The position numbers and the translations under genes were made by a program. Under the pieces are notes generated by a model. That model was not told the origin of the DNA. It worked only from the letters and a program-made list of their open reading frames with translations, and searched no databases. Shown here in pieces: positions 30,458 to 40,525 of a stretch of DNA of 47,865 nt. Within the stretch, counting starts at the first letter, position 1. Each line of letters begins with the position of its first letter. The DNA is from a virus, in IMG/VR virus record IMGVR_UViG_3300025132_000063, positions 1-47,865 of that record, one strand, 5' to 3'.

Positions 30458-32935
30458 ATGGCATCAACGGCACATGTAGGAGATAGTAGAGCATTGATAT
30501 TTCCTGTAATGTGCAATGGATATCTACAATTGGATTACAGTGAGAATAACAATTCTAATTACAAGCACAATATATGGGGTCATAAAGATGAAGCATTTAC
30601 TTTTGAGGCGATAATTTCTCCGTATGATGTCAATGGTATCGGACATAGAACAAGTGGTAAGGGAAGACTGGATAGCACTAAGACACCACCAAGCCCAAAC
30701 CTATCATTAGATAATCATGCAGATGCAACTTCAAACTATGAGAGTGTGGCATACTTCGGTTCAGGTAGGAACACACATAAGATGATGTTGTTTCACAATC
30801 CTAAGTTTCAATTCTATTTGGAAAATACTACTTCATCTAACTTTAATCAACCAGCAGAATACAAATTAGTTTGCAAATTAATATCAGGAAGTAAAACCCA
30901 TACAATCGAATCTGATGCAGTAATAACATCCTCAAATAGTTTGAAAGGATATTATGACCCTGAAGGATTCTATGAGAATGGGGGGTTAGTATCTGATAAG
31001 ACTGAACTAAGTACAAGTGCTACTACGGCTTTTGAACAAGCAACAGTGACGATAAGTGGAAGCCTTGCTTCCTTCACTAACACTGCTGCTACATCAGCGT
31101 CTCTTGGTTCAACTACTATCACAGTAGGAACTCAGCCTACGACTGGGAATGGTTCTCTAGATACATCAGGAAGTTCTACTCCGGGTGGTTATGCTAGTGG
31201 AACTGTAACAATGAATTGGGATGGTACATTGGGTACATTCAATAGTTTCAATGTTTCAAATGCTATTACTGTTGGAACACAAATTGCGAATCACTCGGTC
31301 ACAGTATACAATGATGGAACTACTCAAACTGATGCACATCGTTTTGTTATGGTAGCCTCAAGTAATATGCCTAGTGGTGCGGCGACAGGTTCGTTGATAG
31401 ATGACTATCTAAATAGCGGGAGCGGAATAAGCCAAGACATTAGAACAATTATAGTTGAAAATAATGGTAATCAGGTTGATGTTGCAGATGCTCTTGCTGG
31501 TGCTATTTCAGGTGTGGGTAATAGTTTGAGAATTAATGCAAGTGCGTTGGGCAATACTAAAACCGTGACTTTAATGGCTCAGGCTCAAGGAGCAGCATAC
31601 AACAATACCATAACTGTTGGTTCTAGTCTAACAGGCTCGTCTTCAGGTGCTATTACCGCTAGTGGAATGTCGGGTGGTGCAACTGCATCATCTACAAACG
31701 GAACTAAGATTAACGAGTACATCACGATAAGCATGGGTAATGCGGCTGGTAATAGTCTGATAACCAAGCGGTTCAAGTTCGTTCCTGCCACACAGACTCT
31801 GAACGGAAGTTTTGTGACTCATAGCACAGGACAAACTATGACAACTGCTAATGGTACTTCTGTTGTCAAGGTAGTGACTCATACAAGTGCCAATACAAGG
31901 GCTTCAAGACTTAGACAGGCAATCAGAAGCACTAATGGATTCGGTTCGTCAAACACTACGAGTGTTAGTAGTAATGTAGTGACGGTAATCTCACCAAACA
32001 CCCATGCGTCTAGTAATCAGACGAATCAGAACATCACTGTAACTTCATCGCAATATGGTGCTGATGGTATAGTCACTATTGGTTCTAACCCATTTGATAA
32101 CTTCGCAGCAGCAACTTCTGCTACTACTCCTACTGCTTATATCACGATAACAGACTCTGTTGGCAATGCAATAAAATACAAACCAAGCAAAGGACATAAT
32201 GGTGAAAGCACAGGTTCAACTGGAACTGAGAACGGTGGTGTCACATACTTCCTGAATGATGCATCTAGCACAACAAATACTGCTACTAACCTGAGAACCG
32301 CAATAGCAAGTTCCAACGGTCATGGTCAATACAGTCCCGCAATAAATGCCTCTGCTTCTAGTAATGTAGTTACTGTACCTGCCACTGCTGCCACAGGTAG
32401 TCATGCACTTGCTAGAACATCGAATATGTCTTCTCAGATATCCGTATCATCTTTCAGTGGTGGTAGTGGAAATGCATTTACAGTTAGTTCAGGAGAGGCT
32501 GATGGTATTGGTGCTGGTAATCAGATATTCAACAACGCAGGGGTATTAATTGGAACAGTATTATCAGTCTCAGGAAATAACGTTACCTTATCTGCTTCTC
32601 CTGCTACTCCGATAACATCAACTCTGTATGTATCGCAACCGAGAGAAGCATTGTATATAGAACAACTAAACAAAGTGTCTTGCACTTTTGATAAGAGAAA
32701 TGTTTCTATCTACATCAACAATATATTAGTTCAGAGAAAGAAACTTGACATATTTTCCTTCGAGTTTGACGGTGTAGATTGCTACATAGGGCAAGACGGC
32801 ACAAACACGAATACACAGTTCATGGGTGAGTTGTATGAAGTCTCTATGCATAGGGCAATACAACCTTGTGCCACTATATCCACATTGACTCCTAATTTTA
32901 GCGATACGTTGTTCTATTATACTTTTGGTGAGTGA
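30458..32935 (+). CDS. LamG/concanavalin-like tail protein split by repeat-rich insertion
   Basis: An 825-residue protein with two halves of what looks like one jelly-roll lectin domain: residues 1-175 (F-T-F-E-A-I-I-S-P near 47) and 725-825 (N-V-S-I-Y-I-N-N-I-L-V; F-D-G-V-D-C-Y-I-G; F-M-G-E-L-Y-E-V-S-M). Between them are about 540 residues rich in S, T, G, N and A with recurring units of roughly 110-130 residues. Each unit holds a helix such as A-T-N-L-R-T-A-I-A-S or A-S-R-L-R-Q-A-I-R-S followed by S-S-N-V-V-T-V. LamG-type domains often bind carbohydrate, so adhesion is likely. The gene lies between the distal tail candidate and the hub. Confidence 0.7.
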   Translation: MASTAHVGDSRALIFPVMCNGYLQLDYSENNNSNYKHNIWGHKDEAFTFEAIISPYDVNGIGHRTSGKGRLDSTKTPPSPNLSLDNHADATSNYESVAYFGSGRNTHKMMLFHNPKFQFYLENTTSSNFNQPAEYKLVCKLISGSKTHTIESDAVITSSNSLKGYYDPEGFYENGGLVSDKTELSTSATTAFEQATVTISGSLASFTNTAATSASLGSTTITVGTQPTTGNGSLDTSGSSTPGGYASGTVTMNWDGTLGTFNSFNVSNAITVGTQIANHSVTVYNDGTTQTDAHRFVMVASSNMPSGAATGSLIDDYLNSGSGISQDIRTIIVENNGNQVDVADALAGAISGVGNSLRINASALGNTKTVTLMAQAQGAAYNNTITVGSSLTGSSSGAITASGMSGGATASSTNGTKINEYITISMGNAAGNSLITKRFKFVPATQTLNGSFVTHSTGQTMTTANGTSVVKVVTHTSANTRASRLRQAIRSTNGFGSSNTTSVSSNVVTVISPNTHASSNQTNQNITVTSSQYGADGIVTIGSNPFDNFAAATSATTPTAYITITDSVGNAIKYKPSKGHNGESTGSTGTENGGVTYFLNDASSTTNTATNLRTAIASSNGHGQYSPAINASASSNVVTVPATAATGSHALARTSNMSSQISVSSFSGGSGNAFTVSSGEADGIGAGNQIFNNAGVLIGTVLSVSGNNVTLSASPATPITSTLYVSQPREALYIEQLNKVSCTFDKRNVSIYINNILVQRKKLDIFSFEFDGVDCYIGQDGTNTNTQFMGELYEVSMHRAIQPCATISTLTPNFSDTLFYYTFGE

Positions 32936-32936
32936 A

Positions 32937-35900
32937 ATGGCTAAGACAAATGGAACTTATACCTATCCAATGTCTTCTCAGAAGGACGTTGGTGATGCTG
33001 GTTCAAATTATGATAACATAGTATCTGAGTTTAGCACTGGAACAGCGTTCAGAGATGTGACGGTTAATCCTATTCTGAAGACAACGCATGTTGATTCAGA
33101 GAACATTACCTCATCAGTTACTTCAGTACCATCAGCGATATTCACTGAAATAAGAAAAGGACCACATGATAGCAGTATCTCGAATGATTCAAACACAGGA
33201 ATAGGAAACAGAATACTTCCAGTAAATACCACCCTTTCTGACTATGGAACTGCTAAGGACAACTCACCACCTTTCAAGATAAAGGTGTATGACATTAACG
33301 AAGGTAATATTGATACAAACAAGAAATTTGTTTACCATTCGACTCAAGATGCACCTGCTACTGGTGTTTTAGGAATTGATATAGATAACTATGATTATTT
33401 CATTTTACTGAATCCATCTATAATACAAGACACTAGTTCTACGACTCAGACATCTGTTAGACCACACTTTGCAAAGATAACAGGGATAACTAGTTTTGAG
33501 GAGTTTGGGGATGGGCTAGAATTCTCACCTAAGTATCCTGTACCAGTACCAAAAGGAACTCAGTTTGAAATATACAAAGGACCGCATAAAACAAATGACA
33601 CGGATGTTGTGGCAGTAAGTTATGGTTTGAGGGGAGATGCCAATGCGAATACAGACAACTACGATGTTCTTAATGTCGTAAGCAAGCCTACATTCTACTT
33701 CTACAATGAAAGACTTGAGCAGGATGACCAATTGGACTACATGGAAAAGTATACTCTTACTAGAATGAGATGGTTTTCCACATTGACTAACATAACAGTG
33801 ACGGATACTGACCTACACCCAAAATACTCGGAAGGAAGTAGTTCTAGAAGATTTGAAGTTGCTAGTTCCGGTGATACGGATAAACTATGTGAAGGGATGT
33901 CCATCTTCAACAGTAGCAATTACTACTTAGGCAATATCAAAGACATAAGTGGTAATTTCTTTCAGTTGGACTATGCTAGACTTCTGATAAGTGCAGATGC
34001 TTCTAACCTAATATACAAGATTGGCAGAGGAATACAAAATGTAGTATTTAGGACTGAAGCAAGAGTAAAGGGAGCAATACCGAACAAAGGCAGACAAAAA
34101 CTAGATGCTATTCTTGTTGATAATCTCAGAACTTCAGATAACTCAGATGGTAACTTTCATCCTTCCTTTTGGAAGAAGTCGTTTGTGAAAATGAGAAGAC
34201 ATGAGCAAGACAGTACAACAGTCACTGACTCCATACTATTGCCTTTAAACTCAGGAGAACTAAATGGTCCTGCGAGATACATCACATCAGACCCAAGACC
34301 TTTCAGAAACGATAAGATAAGCCCGATGACGGATATCATAGTTAATAACCCAAGAAACAGAATGAGTAAATTTGCTAAGATGATAAGCATGAATAACTCA
34401 GGAATGCTTCCTCATAAGATACAAAGGGGTCAGAAACTCAAAGTCCTGCACACCAAGTTTAGCGATAAAACCACAATGAAGGAACTACCAGTATTGGCTT
34501 CTAAGACTGCTGGTGCGAATACCATTACTTTCACAGAGATAGATGCAGCACATGATTATCAACTATCTGAGAAACTACCAGTAAACTCAATCATAGAGAT
34601 AGGAGATTACTATTATGTTGTTCAGTCATTTGGTGCTAAAAGTTCAGGTAGTCAGGTTCTAACAACCAAGGCTCGCAAGACCAAAACAGAGAATACTTTC
34701 AGTACAGGAGCAACAGTTCATGAGTTCACTAATTTAGTTCCAAAGGTTGTATTTTGGACAGGAGTGCTAAATACCGATGGTTTTGACTCAGAAACTGATG
34801 TCATATATGCAGACAATCACCGATTGTCCGTTTCAGATTCTACAATCAATAAGGAAAACACCATGTTTTACAATTCAAGAATTACTTTCAATTCACTTTC
34901 ACATCATGAGAACCTTGTGGAGTTCATTGATAGAAACATGCAATATGTTAAGTTTCAGTTTCCTGATAAGAAATTCTACCAAGGTTCTAGCATACAGAGA
35001 TTCTACTATTATGATAATACGTTCAGTCTTCAGAAGGAGGCATTCAATGGAATAGTGGAGTCTACCGATAACGTGACTGAAAATGGTTTATCCACTATGG
35101 TCATAGAAGGAAGAGACAACTCATCTGCACTACTCAACAAGTTGGTAAATAGAAATCTCAACCATACAGAGGACTTGCTATTCAGCAGTTTGAACCCTAT
35201 TCTTCCTCAAGTTGGAGAGTATACAAATAGTGCAAATACAACGGTGTCAAATACCGGAACATTTCCTCTTGAGGGTAAAATAACATGGCCTACCAGTAGT
35301 GGAGATAAAAACTCTCCAAAGCATTCTATCGCCGTAATGAAAACAACTGGTCAAATCATAGGTGAGGTGGAGAGTAAGGCCACAGTTGGTAGTAACTATG
35401 TGGTTACTTTGAAGCATCAGGCACTTCATACAGGTAGTAGTAAAAACGTCTTATTCATCGACCCATATAGGTCAGCAAACTATCTCTCAGGAATTAAGGC
35501 ATTAAGTAGTAATCCACAGATTACATCTACTACTGACTTCAAGGGAACAAATGACAAGGGATTGGTTTTTCAAGACAGTCTTAGTCTGTTTAGAGAAGAG
35601 AATGGCACGATAAGTACGAAAAAACTAGAAGGTTCATCAAACAGTGTTGATACTACTGGTGCTACATCTAACACTTCAATACACAAATTGGGTTCTTTTG
35701 CGAATAACAGAACACTTGGTTTCGATATAGGCAAGTCAATAAGTGTTAATCAGTTGAATTCTAATCTATCAACAGAGGATTCTGTTTTTGCTTTCAAGAC
35801 TAAGGATGAGTCAGGAGTAGATGATAGTGATATTAGTGTCATGTCATTGGCAAGTGAATCTTATGATGTCGTTAATTTCGAGAGTAAGGATGATGGTGGT

Positions 35901-38900
35901 GCGGTTATGGAAATCGCATCAAGATGTCCTTTGGTTTTAGGAAGACTAGTTAATAACGAAGATGATACTAGAAGCAACTATTCATTTTACTTATTGAATA
36001 CACCAATAAATCATGGAGGTTTTCTTCATAGGCTTAGAAGAGAGGTTGATAAGATGTATATTAGTGAGGAAGTATACAGATATTGGGATTTGCAAAAATT
36101 CGATAATGGAACATTGCTTGGTAAAGATGCTGGAATATACAAAAGCCCATCTAAGTTGAATGCGTATGCAATAGCACATCCAATAGACACCGATGGCACT
36201 GATGGGTCTTCTTCATATGAAGTAGATAATAGACCACTTCTAGGTAGTAACTTCCTAGATGATGACTTAACTATTAAAAACTCAACATCAGGACCATTTG
36301 TTGATTTAACAGGCGTTACTGATATTACACCACCAATACAGTCTTTACCAAATAGAAGTCATACTGAAAGTACGAGACTAAATATATCATCAGTGACACT
36401 GAAGAACATAGACGATAAGGCACAAGTATATGATATATTCAGCACAGGAGACTTATATCCACATTCTAAATTGAGATATAACAATCTAGGAGCAAATTCT
36501 CTTGAGTTTAATCAACTGGGATGTTTGCTGCAATCAGAGGGAACTAAGTCTTCAACAACAGTAAACCATAGAGACTACGATGGAAACACACGAATGACTG
36601 ATATCAGGGATGGGAATTTCGAGACTGTTCCTATAAAATCCGCAAGTAAGAAAACAGATGAATTAAAGAGATTCGGTATTGCTAGATTAGTAGAGGCTAC
36701 ATTTGATTGGCACTTCAATCCAGTTGATTCCGATAATATGCCCACTCCTGAAGAAGCAGAAAAAACATTCGTTAGTTATCAGATGTTTAAATCAAGAGTA
36801 GCAGCACCAAATTTGACCATGAGCATAGTAAACGATGGCGGTGCATATAATCTAATACAAATACAACACACAGGTTCTAGTTTTGACTTGAGTAGCGGTG
36901 ATGCTGCATTTAGGGCTGATACTGGTGAGATGGTAGGTTACAAAGAATCAGGTTCAGACATGACAATTGCAGGTAACACTGCGGTTACTCTCAATCCCGC
37001 ACTTAGTAACGATTGGCAATCTATTGCTGGATATTCAAACACGGGTGACAACGTAACCAATCTACCAATCTACATAATGCCTGAATACAGGACTCTTACA
37101 TTCGACACACCAGTATTCAGGGATATTTTACAGAATGAAGAAACATCTAATCAGAAGGAAGGTAAGACTGACCTTTCAAGTGTATATCTAGTGAGACCGA
37201 ATTACAAATCACTAGGATTCTGTTTTGCTAATCTAAGAGGAGATGTTGTTACCTCACAAACAAGTGCATTATACACTGGTGGAAGCACTACTCTCACTCT
37301 GTCAAGCGTATCTAACTTCTCTAATGCAGGTGTTGGGGAAGTGAATGGAGTCAGAGTTCGTTGGTCTAGTAAGAGTGGTAGCAGCCCCGGCACTTTAACT
37401 CTAGATACTGGAAGAGATGACAACTTCCTCTATCTCAATAGAGACGAAGTAAGTATTGGTACTGATGTTATTGAATACAAGGATAACTATGATGCACCGA
37501 ATATACTCTTCCCAATGGTTTTCAATACTCTAAGTTCCTCTAGTCCAATAGCAGGAAAGGATGTAAGTCCGTATCATCCTGATTATGCTTGGAGTGGTCA
37601 TATAGATTACAATGGTCATTACTACCATTCATCAAGAGTGTTGGCAGCCAACGTATCTAACCAAACTACTTCTACCAGTTTGCAGGATTTAGATAAGTTC
37701 GGCTACTCTGATGATGCAAATCCTTACAATAACACAATTGGGGTTTTCAGGAACATAAGAAAAATATCCTCATCAGGTCCAACTCTTAACATCATTCAAA
37801 CCAGTTCTAGACTAGGAGTAAACCCATCAACAGAATATACTGATTGGCTAGGTGAGGCTGGAACATCCGCAGTCTTTCAGAACACAAGAAATACTATTGT
37901 CTTCCGTCAAGGAACTTCTTACTATTCAATGAGTGGAATAAATACCATAAGAGAAGGGTTGTCTACTGCTTCGGACAATAGACAGATAACTTTCTTGGAA
38001 GCAATGGACAAAAACCAAGTGTCAGGTAAAAGAGCGAACTATCATATTAATGCTCCCGAAGATACTGGCGGCGGGATATACAAGGCTCAGATGCTAATCA
38101 AACCATTCTTGGACACTAGTGATAGTAATGTCAGTATCAACAATGGTCTTGGTCAGGATTCCAAGACGATGACCATCAACATAGAGAGCAATACCTCACA
38201 ACACAATTGGATATCATACGTTCCCAATCTAACGGGATACTATCTAGTTCCTGAAAGGGGGTATGACACTCTAGCAACAGTTACGAATCAGGCAATCACT
38301 GACCCCGCTTTAGGAGCAGCACAAGGGGCTATGTTAGGGAGTAGAAGGGAGTTGAACTCAGCACATGTAATCAGGATAGAAACACATACACAACAACAAT
38401 CTACCTTTAGTGACTCTACCATCGACCATGTGATAACCGCAAAAACTGCTTTCGCTACAAATACTGTTTACAGATTAATGAAGTTCGCAGAGACAACATT
38501 CAGAGATACCCCGAATGAAATAATACTGAATAGGCTTCATTACACAGGGGTAGATTACAGTATGCCACCATCTAGTTTCAGAACAGGCTTGAATACTGCT
38601 AGACACTCATATGACGATAAACTGGCTGAAGGAGTTCTATCGATGTATGTATTAGTTAATACAGACGTTAGAAGTTCTAACAATGTAACTCATGATAGAA
38701 TATTTTCAACTTCTCCTTTAATCGCAGATAACATTATCGGTATTGATAGTGGTTCTACATTAGACATGTTCATTACTGATGGAACTAATAAAGATAGAAA
38801 AAGAGTGACCTACACCTATGGTATGTCAGATGACAAAAGACTTCGAGAATCAAAACTGTCGTTTTCAGAAACTCTCACAGGGAATGGTATTGTGTCTTTC

Positions 38901-40148
38901 TCTGAAATAGTAACTTTGGAGTTAGATAGAAAACCTGACTTGAGTAATATTTCCGCTTGTCATATCGGAACGACCATGCTGGTTGGAGAAGAGATTGAGA
39001 CTGCCATAGAAAGAATAGCCAAGGATGCTGGAATGACAACTGATACGATACAAACACAATCAGTGTTCACAGGAAACATAGTCAACAGTGCTAGTGCTAA
39101 TAACATAGTTACATGTAAAAAGGACATTGTTGGAATAGACGTTGATGATATAATATACACACATGAAGGGCTGCCTGTTGGGAGAGTAGCAAGTGTTTCA
39201 GGTTCTCAAATAACATTCAATGACCCTAATAGTGATGGTGACATTGACCTATGGTATGTACCGCAACCAAATGATGAATTAATTAAAAGAGAGAAAAGCA
39301 CTTTTATTGCTACTAACAACTTTACTGAAGTATCTGCTTTTGATGCTATGAACATACTAGCCAGCAAGAAGGAAATGGATTTCAATGTGAAAGGTAAGCA
39401 TATTGATTTCAGGAATATAGGAAAAACAGATTTATTGGTTAAAAAGAACATAAACTACGATACGAATAGACTATTCAAGGTTGAATCAAATGCTGCTCTA
39501 TTTGCAAAGGCGAGTAAGATTACAGTAGTGGGTGATAGAGTTACTGAATCTGCATCTGAGGATATAGATGGAACAGAGATAACATTTGTTGATTCAACGA
39601 TAAGAACTAGACAAGATGCGGTGGTTAGAGCGGTTGAGTTACTACAACTACATAATAGCGATAACAAAAGAATAAAACTAACTTTAGAGAAAAAGGGATT
39701 AGAAACATTGGAAGCAGGAGATGTTGTAAGACTTAGTTTTGAAGGACAAAACATACCTACTGGAAATTACATAATATTTGAAATAGAAAATATTCTTTCA
39801 AGTCAGATAACTATGATAGTGGGAACATTCGATAAAACGATAGCAGAAAGGCTTACTGAATTAGGAACTGGACAGAGACAGAACACTGCCACCACGTTTA
39901 GTAAGAACAAGGTATCAGCAAGTGGTACTACTCTGTTTGTAGATAAGATGAATATAGAAGTAACCAATGTTAGTTACACAATCTCAGGAACTGGTGCAGT
40001 ATCCAATGTTGGGTTCGGGGCAAAGGTAGGTTTCTTTGATGATGGGGCATCCGAGGATGTAATGGCGGAACTGGACGGGGGCGGAACAGAGGTTGGGTTC
40101 AGTAGGCAATCAGTGGGTGTGCTGGTAAAATACGATAGTGAGGATTGA
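32937..40148 (+). CDS. Giant tail hub / tip protein (2403 aa)
   Basis: By position and size this is the tail hub or tip attachment protein (gpJ/Tal-like) that caps the tube and contacts the cell. Around residues 655-740, segments such as F-N-G-I-V-E-S-T-D-N-V and M-V-I-E-G-R-D-N-S-S-A-L-L resemble the N-terminal hub domain of baseplate proteins. Around 2015-2310, E-E-I-E-T-A-I-E-R-I-A-K-D-A-G then D-A-M-N-I-L-A and L-E-A-G-D-V-V-R-L-S resemble the remaining hub domains. About 1270 residues of beta-rich sequence lie between. The ATG at 32937 lies one base after the LamG protein stop. Sequence evidence for hub domains is by pattern only. Confidence 0.75.
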   Translation: MAKTNGTYTYPMSSQKDVGDAGSNYDNIVSEFSTGTAFRDVTVNPILKTTHVDSENITSSVTSVPSAIFTEIRKGPHDSSISNDSNTGIGNRILPVNTTLSDYGTAKDNSPPFKIKVYDINEGNIDTNKKFVYHSTQDAPATGVLGIDIDNYDYFILLNPSIIQDTSSTTQTSVRPHFAKITGITSFEEFGDGLEFSPKYPVPVPKGTQFEIYKGPHKTNDTDVVAVSYGLRGDANANTDNYDVLNVVSKPTFYFYNERLEQDDQLDYMEKYTLTRMRWFSTLTNITVTDTDLHPKYSEGSSSRRFEVASSGDTDKLCEGMSIFNSSNYYLGNIKDISGNFFQLDYARLLISADASNLIYKIGRGIQNVVFRTEARVKGAIPNKGRQKLDAILVDNLRTSDNSDGNFHPSFWKKSFVKMRRHEQDSTTVTDSILLPLNSGELNGPARYITSDPRPFRNDKISPMTDIIVNNPRNRMSKFAKMISMNNSGMLPHKIQRGQKLKVLHTKFSDKTTMKELPVLASKTAGANTITFTEIDAAHDYQLSEKLPVNSIIEIGDYYYVVQSFGAKSSGSQVLTTKARKTKTENTFSTGATVHEFTNLVPKVVFWTGVLNTDGFDSETDVIYADNHRLSVSDSTINKENTMFYNSRITFNSLSHHENLVEFIDRNMQYVKFQFPDKKFYQGSSIQRFYYYDNTFSLQKEAFNGIVESTDNVTENGLSTMVIEGRDNSSALLNKLVNRNLNHTEDLLFSSLNPILPQVGEYTNSANTTVSNTGTFPLEGKITWPTSSGDKNSPKHSIAVMKTTGQIIGEVESKATVGSNYVVTLKHQALHTGSSKNVLFIDPYRSANYLSGIKALSSNPQITSTTDFKGTNDKGLVFQDSLSLFREENGTISTKKLEGSSNSVDTTGATSNTSIHKLGSFANNRTLGFDIGKSISVNQLNSNLSTEDSVFAFKTKDESGVDDSDISVMSLASESYDVVNFESKDDGGAVMEIASRCPLVLGRLVNNEDDTRSNYSFYLLNTPINHGGFLHRLRREVDKMYISEEVYRYWDLQKFDNGTLLGKDAGIYKSPSKLNAYAIAHPIDTDGTDGSSSYEVDNRPLLGSNFLDDDLTIKNSTSGPFVDLTGVTDITPPIQSLPNRSHTESTRLNISSVTLKNIDDKAQVYDIFSTGDLYPHSKLRYNNLGANSLEFNQLGCLLQSEGTKSSTTVNHRDYDGNTRMTDIRDGNFETVPIKSASKKTDELKRFGIARLVEATFDWHFNPVDSDNMPTPEEAEKTFVSYQMFKSRVAAPNLTMSIVNDGGAYNLIQIQHTGSSFDLSSGDAAFRADTGEMVGYKESGSDMTIAGNTAVTLNPALSNDWQSIAGYSNTGDNVTNLPIYIMPEYRTLTFDTPVFRDILQNEETSNQKEGKTDLSSVYLVRPNYKSLGFCFANLRGDVVTSQTSALYTGGSTTLTLSSVSNFSNAGVGEVNGVRVRWSSKSGSSPGTLTLDTGRDDNFLYLNRDEVSIGTDVIEYKDNYDAPNILFPMVFNTLSSSSPIAGKDVSPYHPDYAWSGHIDYNGHYYHSSRVLAANVSNQTTSTSLQDLDKFGYSDDANPYNNTIGVFRNIRKISSSGPTLNIIQTSSRLGVNPSTEYTDWLGEAGTSAVFQNTRNTIVFRQGTSYYSMSGINTIREGLSTASDNRQITFLEAMDKNQVSGKRANYHINAPEDTGGGIYKAQMLIKPFLDTSDSNVSINNGLGQDSKTMTINIESNTSQHNWISYVPNLTGYYLVPERGYDTLATVTNQAITDPALGAAQGAMLGSRRELNSAHVIRIETHTQQQSTFSDSTIDHVITAKTAFATNTVYRLMKFAETTFRDTPNEIILNRLHYTGVDYSMPPSSFRTGLNTARHSYDDKLAEGVLSMYVLVNTDVRSSNNVTHDRIFSTSPLIADNIIGIDSGSTLDMFITDGTNKDRKRVTYTYGMSDDKRLRESKLSFSETLTGNGIVSFSEIVTLELDRKPDLSNISACHIGTTMLVGEEIETAIERIAKDAGMTTDTIQTQSVFTGNIVNSASANNIVTCKKDIVGIDVDDIIYTHEGLPVGRVASVSGSQITFNDPNSDGDIDLWYVPQPNDELIKREKSTFIATNNFTEVSAFDAMNILASKKEMDFNVKGKHIDFRNIGKTDLLVKKNINYDTNRLFKVESNAALFAKASKITVVGDRVTESASEDIDGTEITFVDSTIRTRQDAVVRAVELLQLHNSDNKRIKLTLEKKGLETLEAGDVVRLSFEGQNIPTGNYIIFEIENILSSQITMIVGTFDKTIAERLTELGTGQRQNTATTFSKNKVSASGTTLFVDKMNIEVTNVSYTISGTGAVSNVGFGAKVGFFDDGASEDVMAELDGGGTEVGFSRQSVGVLVKYDSED

Positions 40149-40150
40149 AA

Positions 40151-40525
40151 ATGACAGTAGTAAACACAGGAGCAAATGAGATAGCAGACCATATAGCGGC
40201 GACTTATAGAGTAGTGGCAGTAGGCAATGGTGGGGATACAACATCCTTGCAGTCTACTGGTTTGAATAGTTTCGTTAGAATGAAAACAGGAATAATACCG
40301 GATGTGGTTGGTTCTTCTCTGATATACAACGTCAGTTTCACAGGAGCAGAGATTCCATCTTCAGGGATATCTGAACTTGGTATATTCAAAACAGGAACAA
40401 GTGAGAGTAGTGGAACGACCCCACCTAACGGTATTTTATTGAGCCGAGTCACCTTCACAAACACCGGAGTAGTTGGGTCGAGCGACACAGTTTCATTTCA
40501 AATAAGGTTCGAGGTGGGTAATTAA
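40151..40525 (+). CDS. Small tail fibre / collar-type protein
   Basis: A 124-residue, beta-rich protein beginning M-T-V-V-N-T-G-A-N-E-I-A-D and containing V-A-V-G-N-G-G-D-T and I-S-E-L-G-I-F-K-T-G. This is the pattern of small phage tail proteins that act as fibre attachment or collar modules (the segment S-E-L-G-I-F is common in them). The ATG at 40151 follows the hub stop; a TTG at 40145 overlapping that stop is in frame. The stop overlaps the next fibre start as TAATG. Confidence 0.7.
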   Translation: MTVVNTGANEIADHIAATYRVVAVGNGGDTTSLQSTGLNSFVRMKTGIIPDVVGSSLIYNVSFTGAEIPSSGISELGIFKTGTSESSGTTPPNGILLSRVTFTNTGVVGSSDTVSFQIRFEVGN

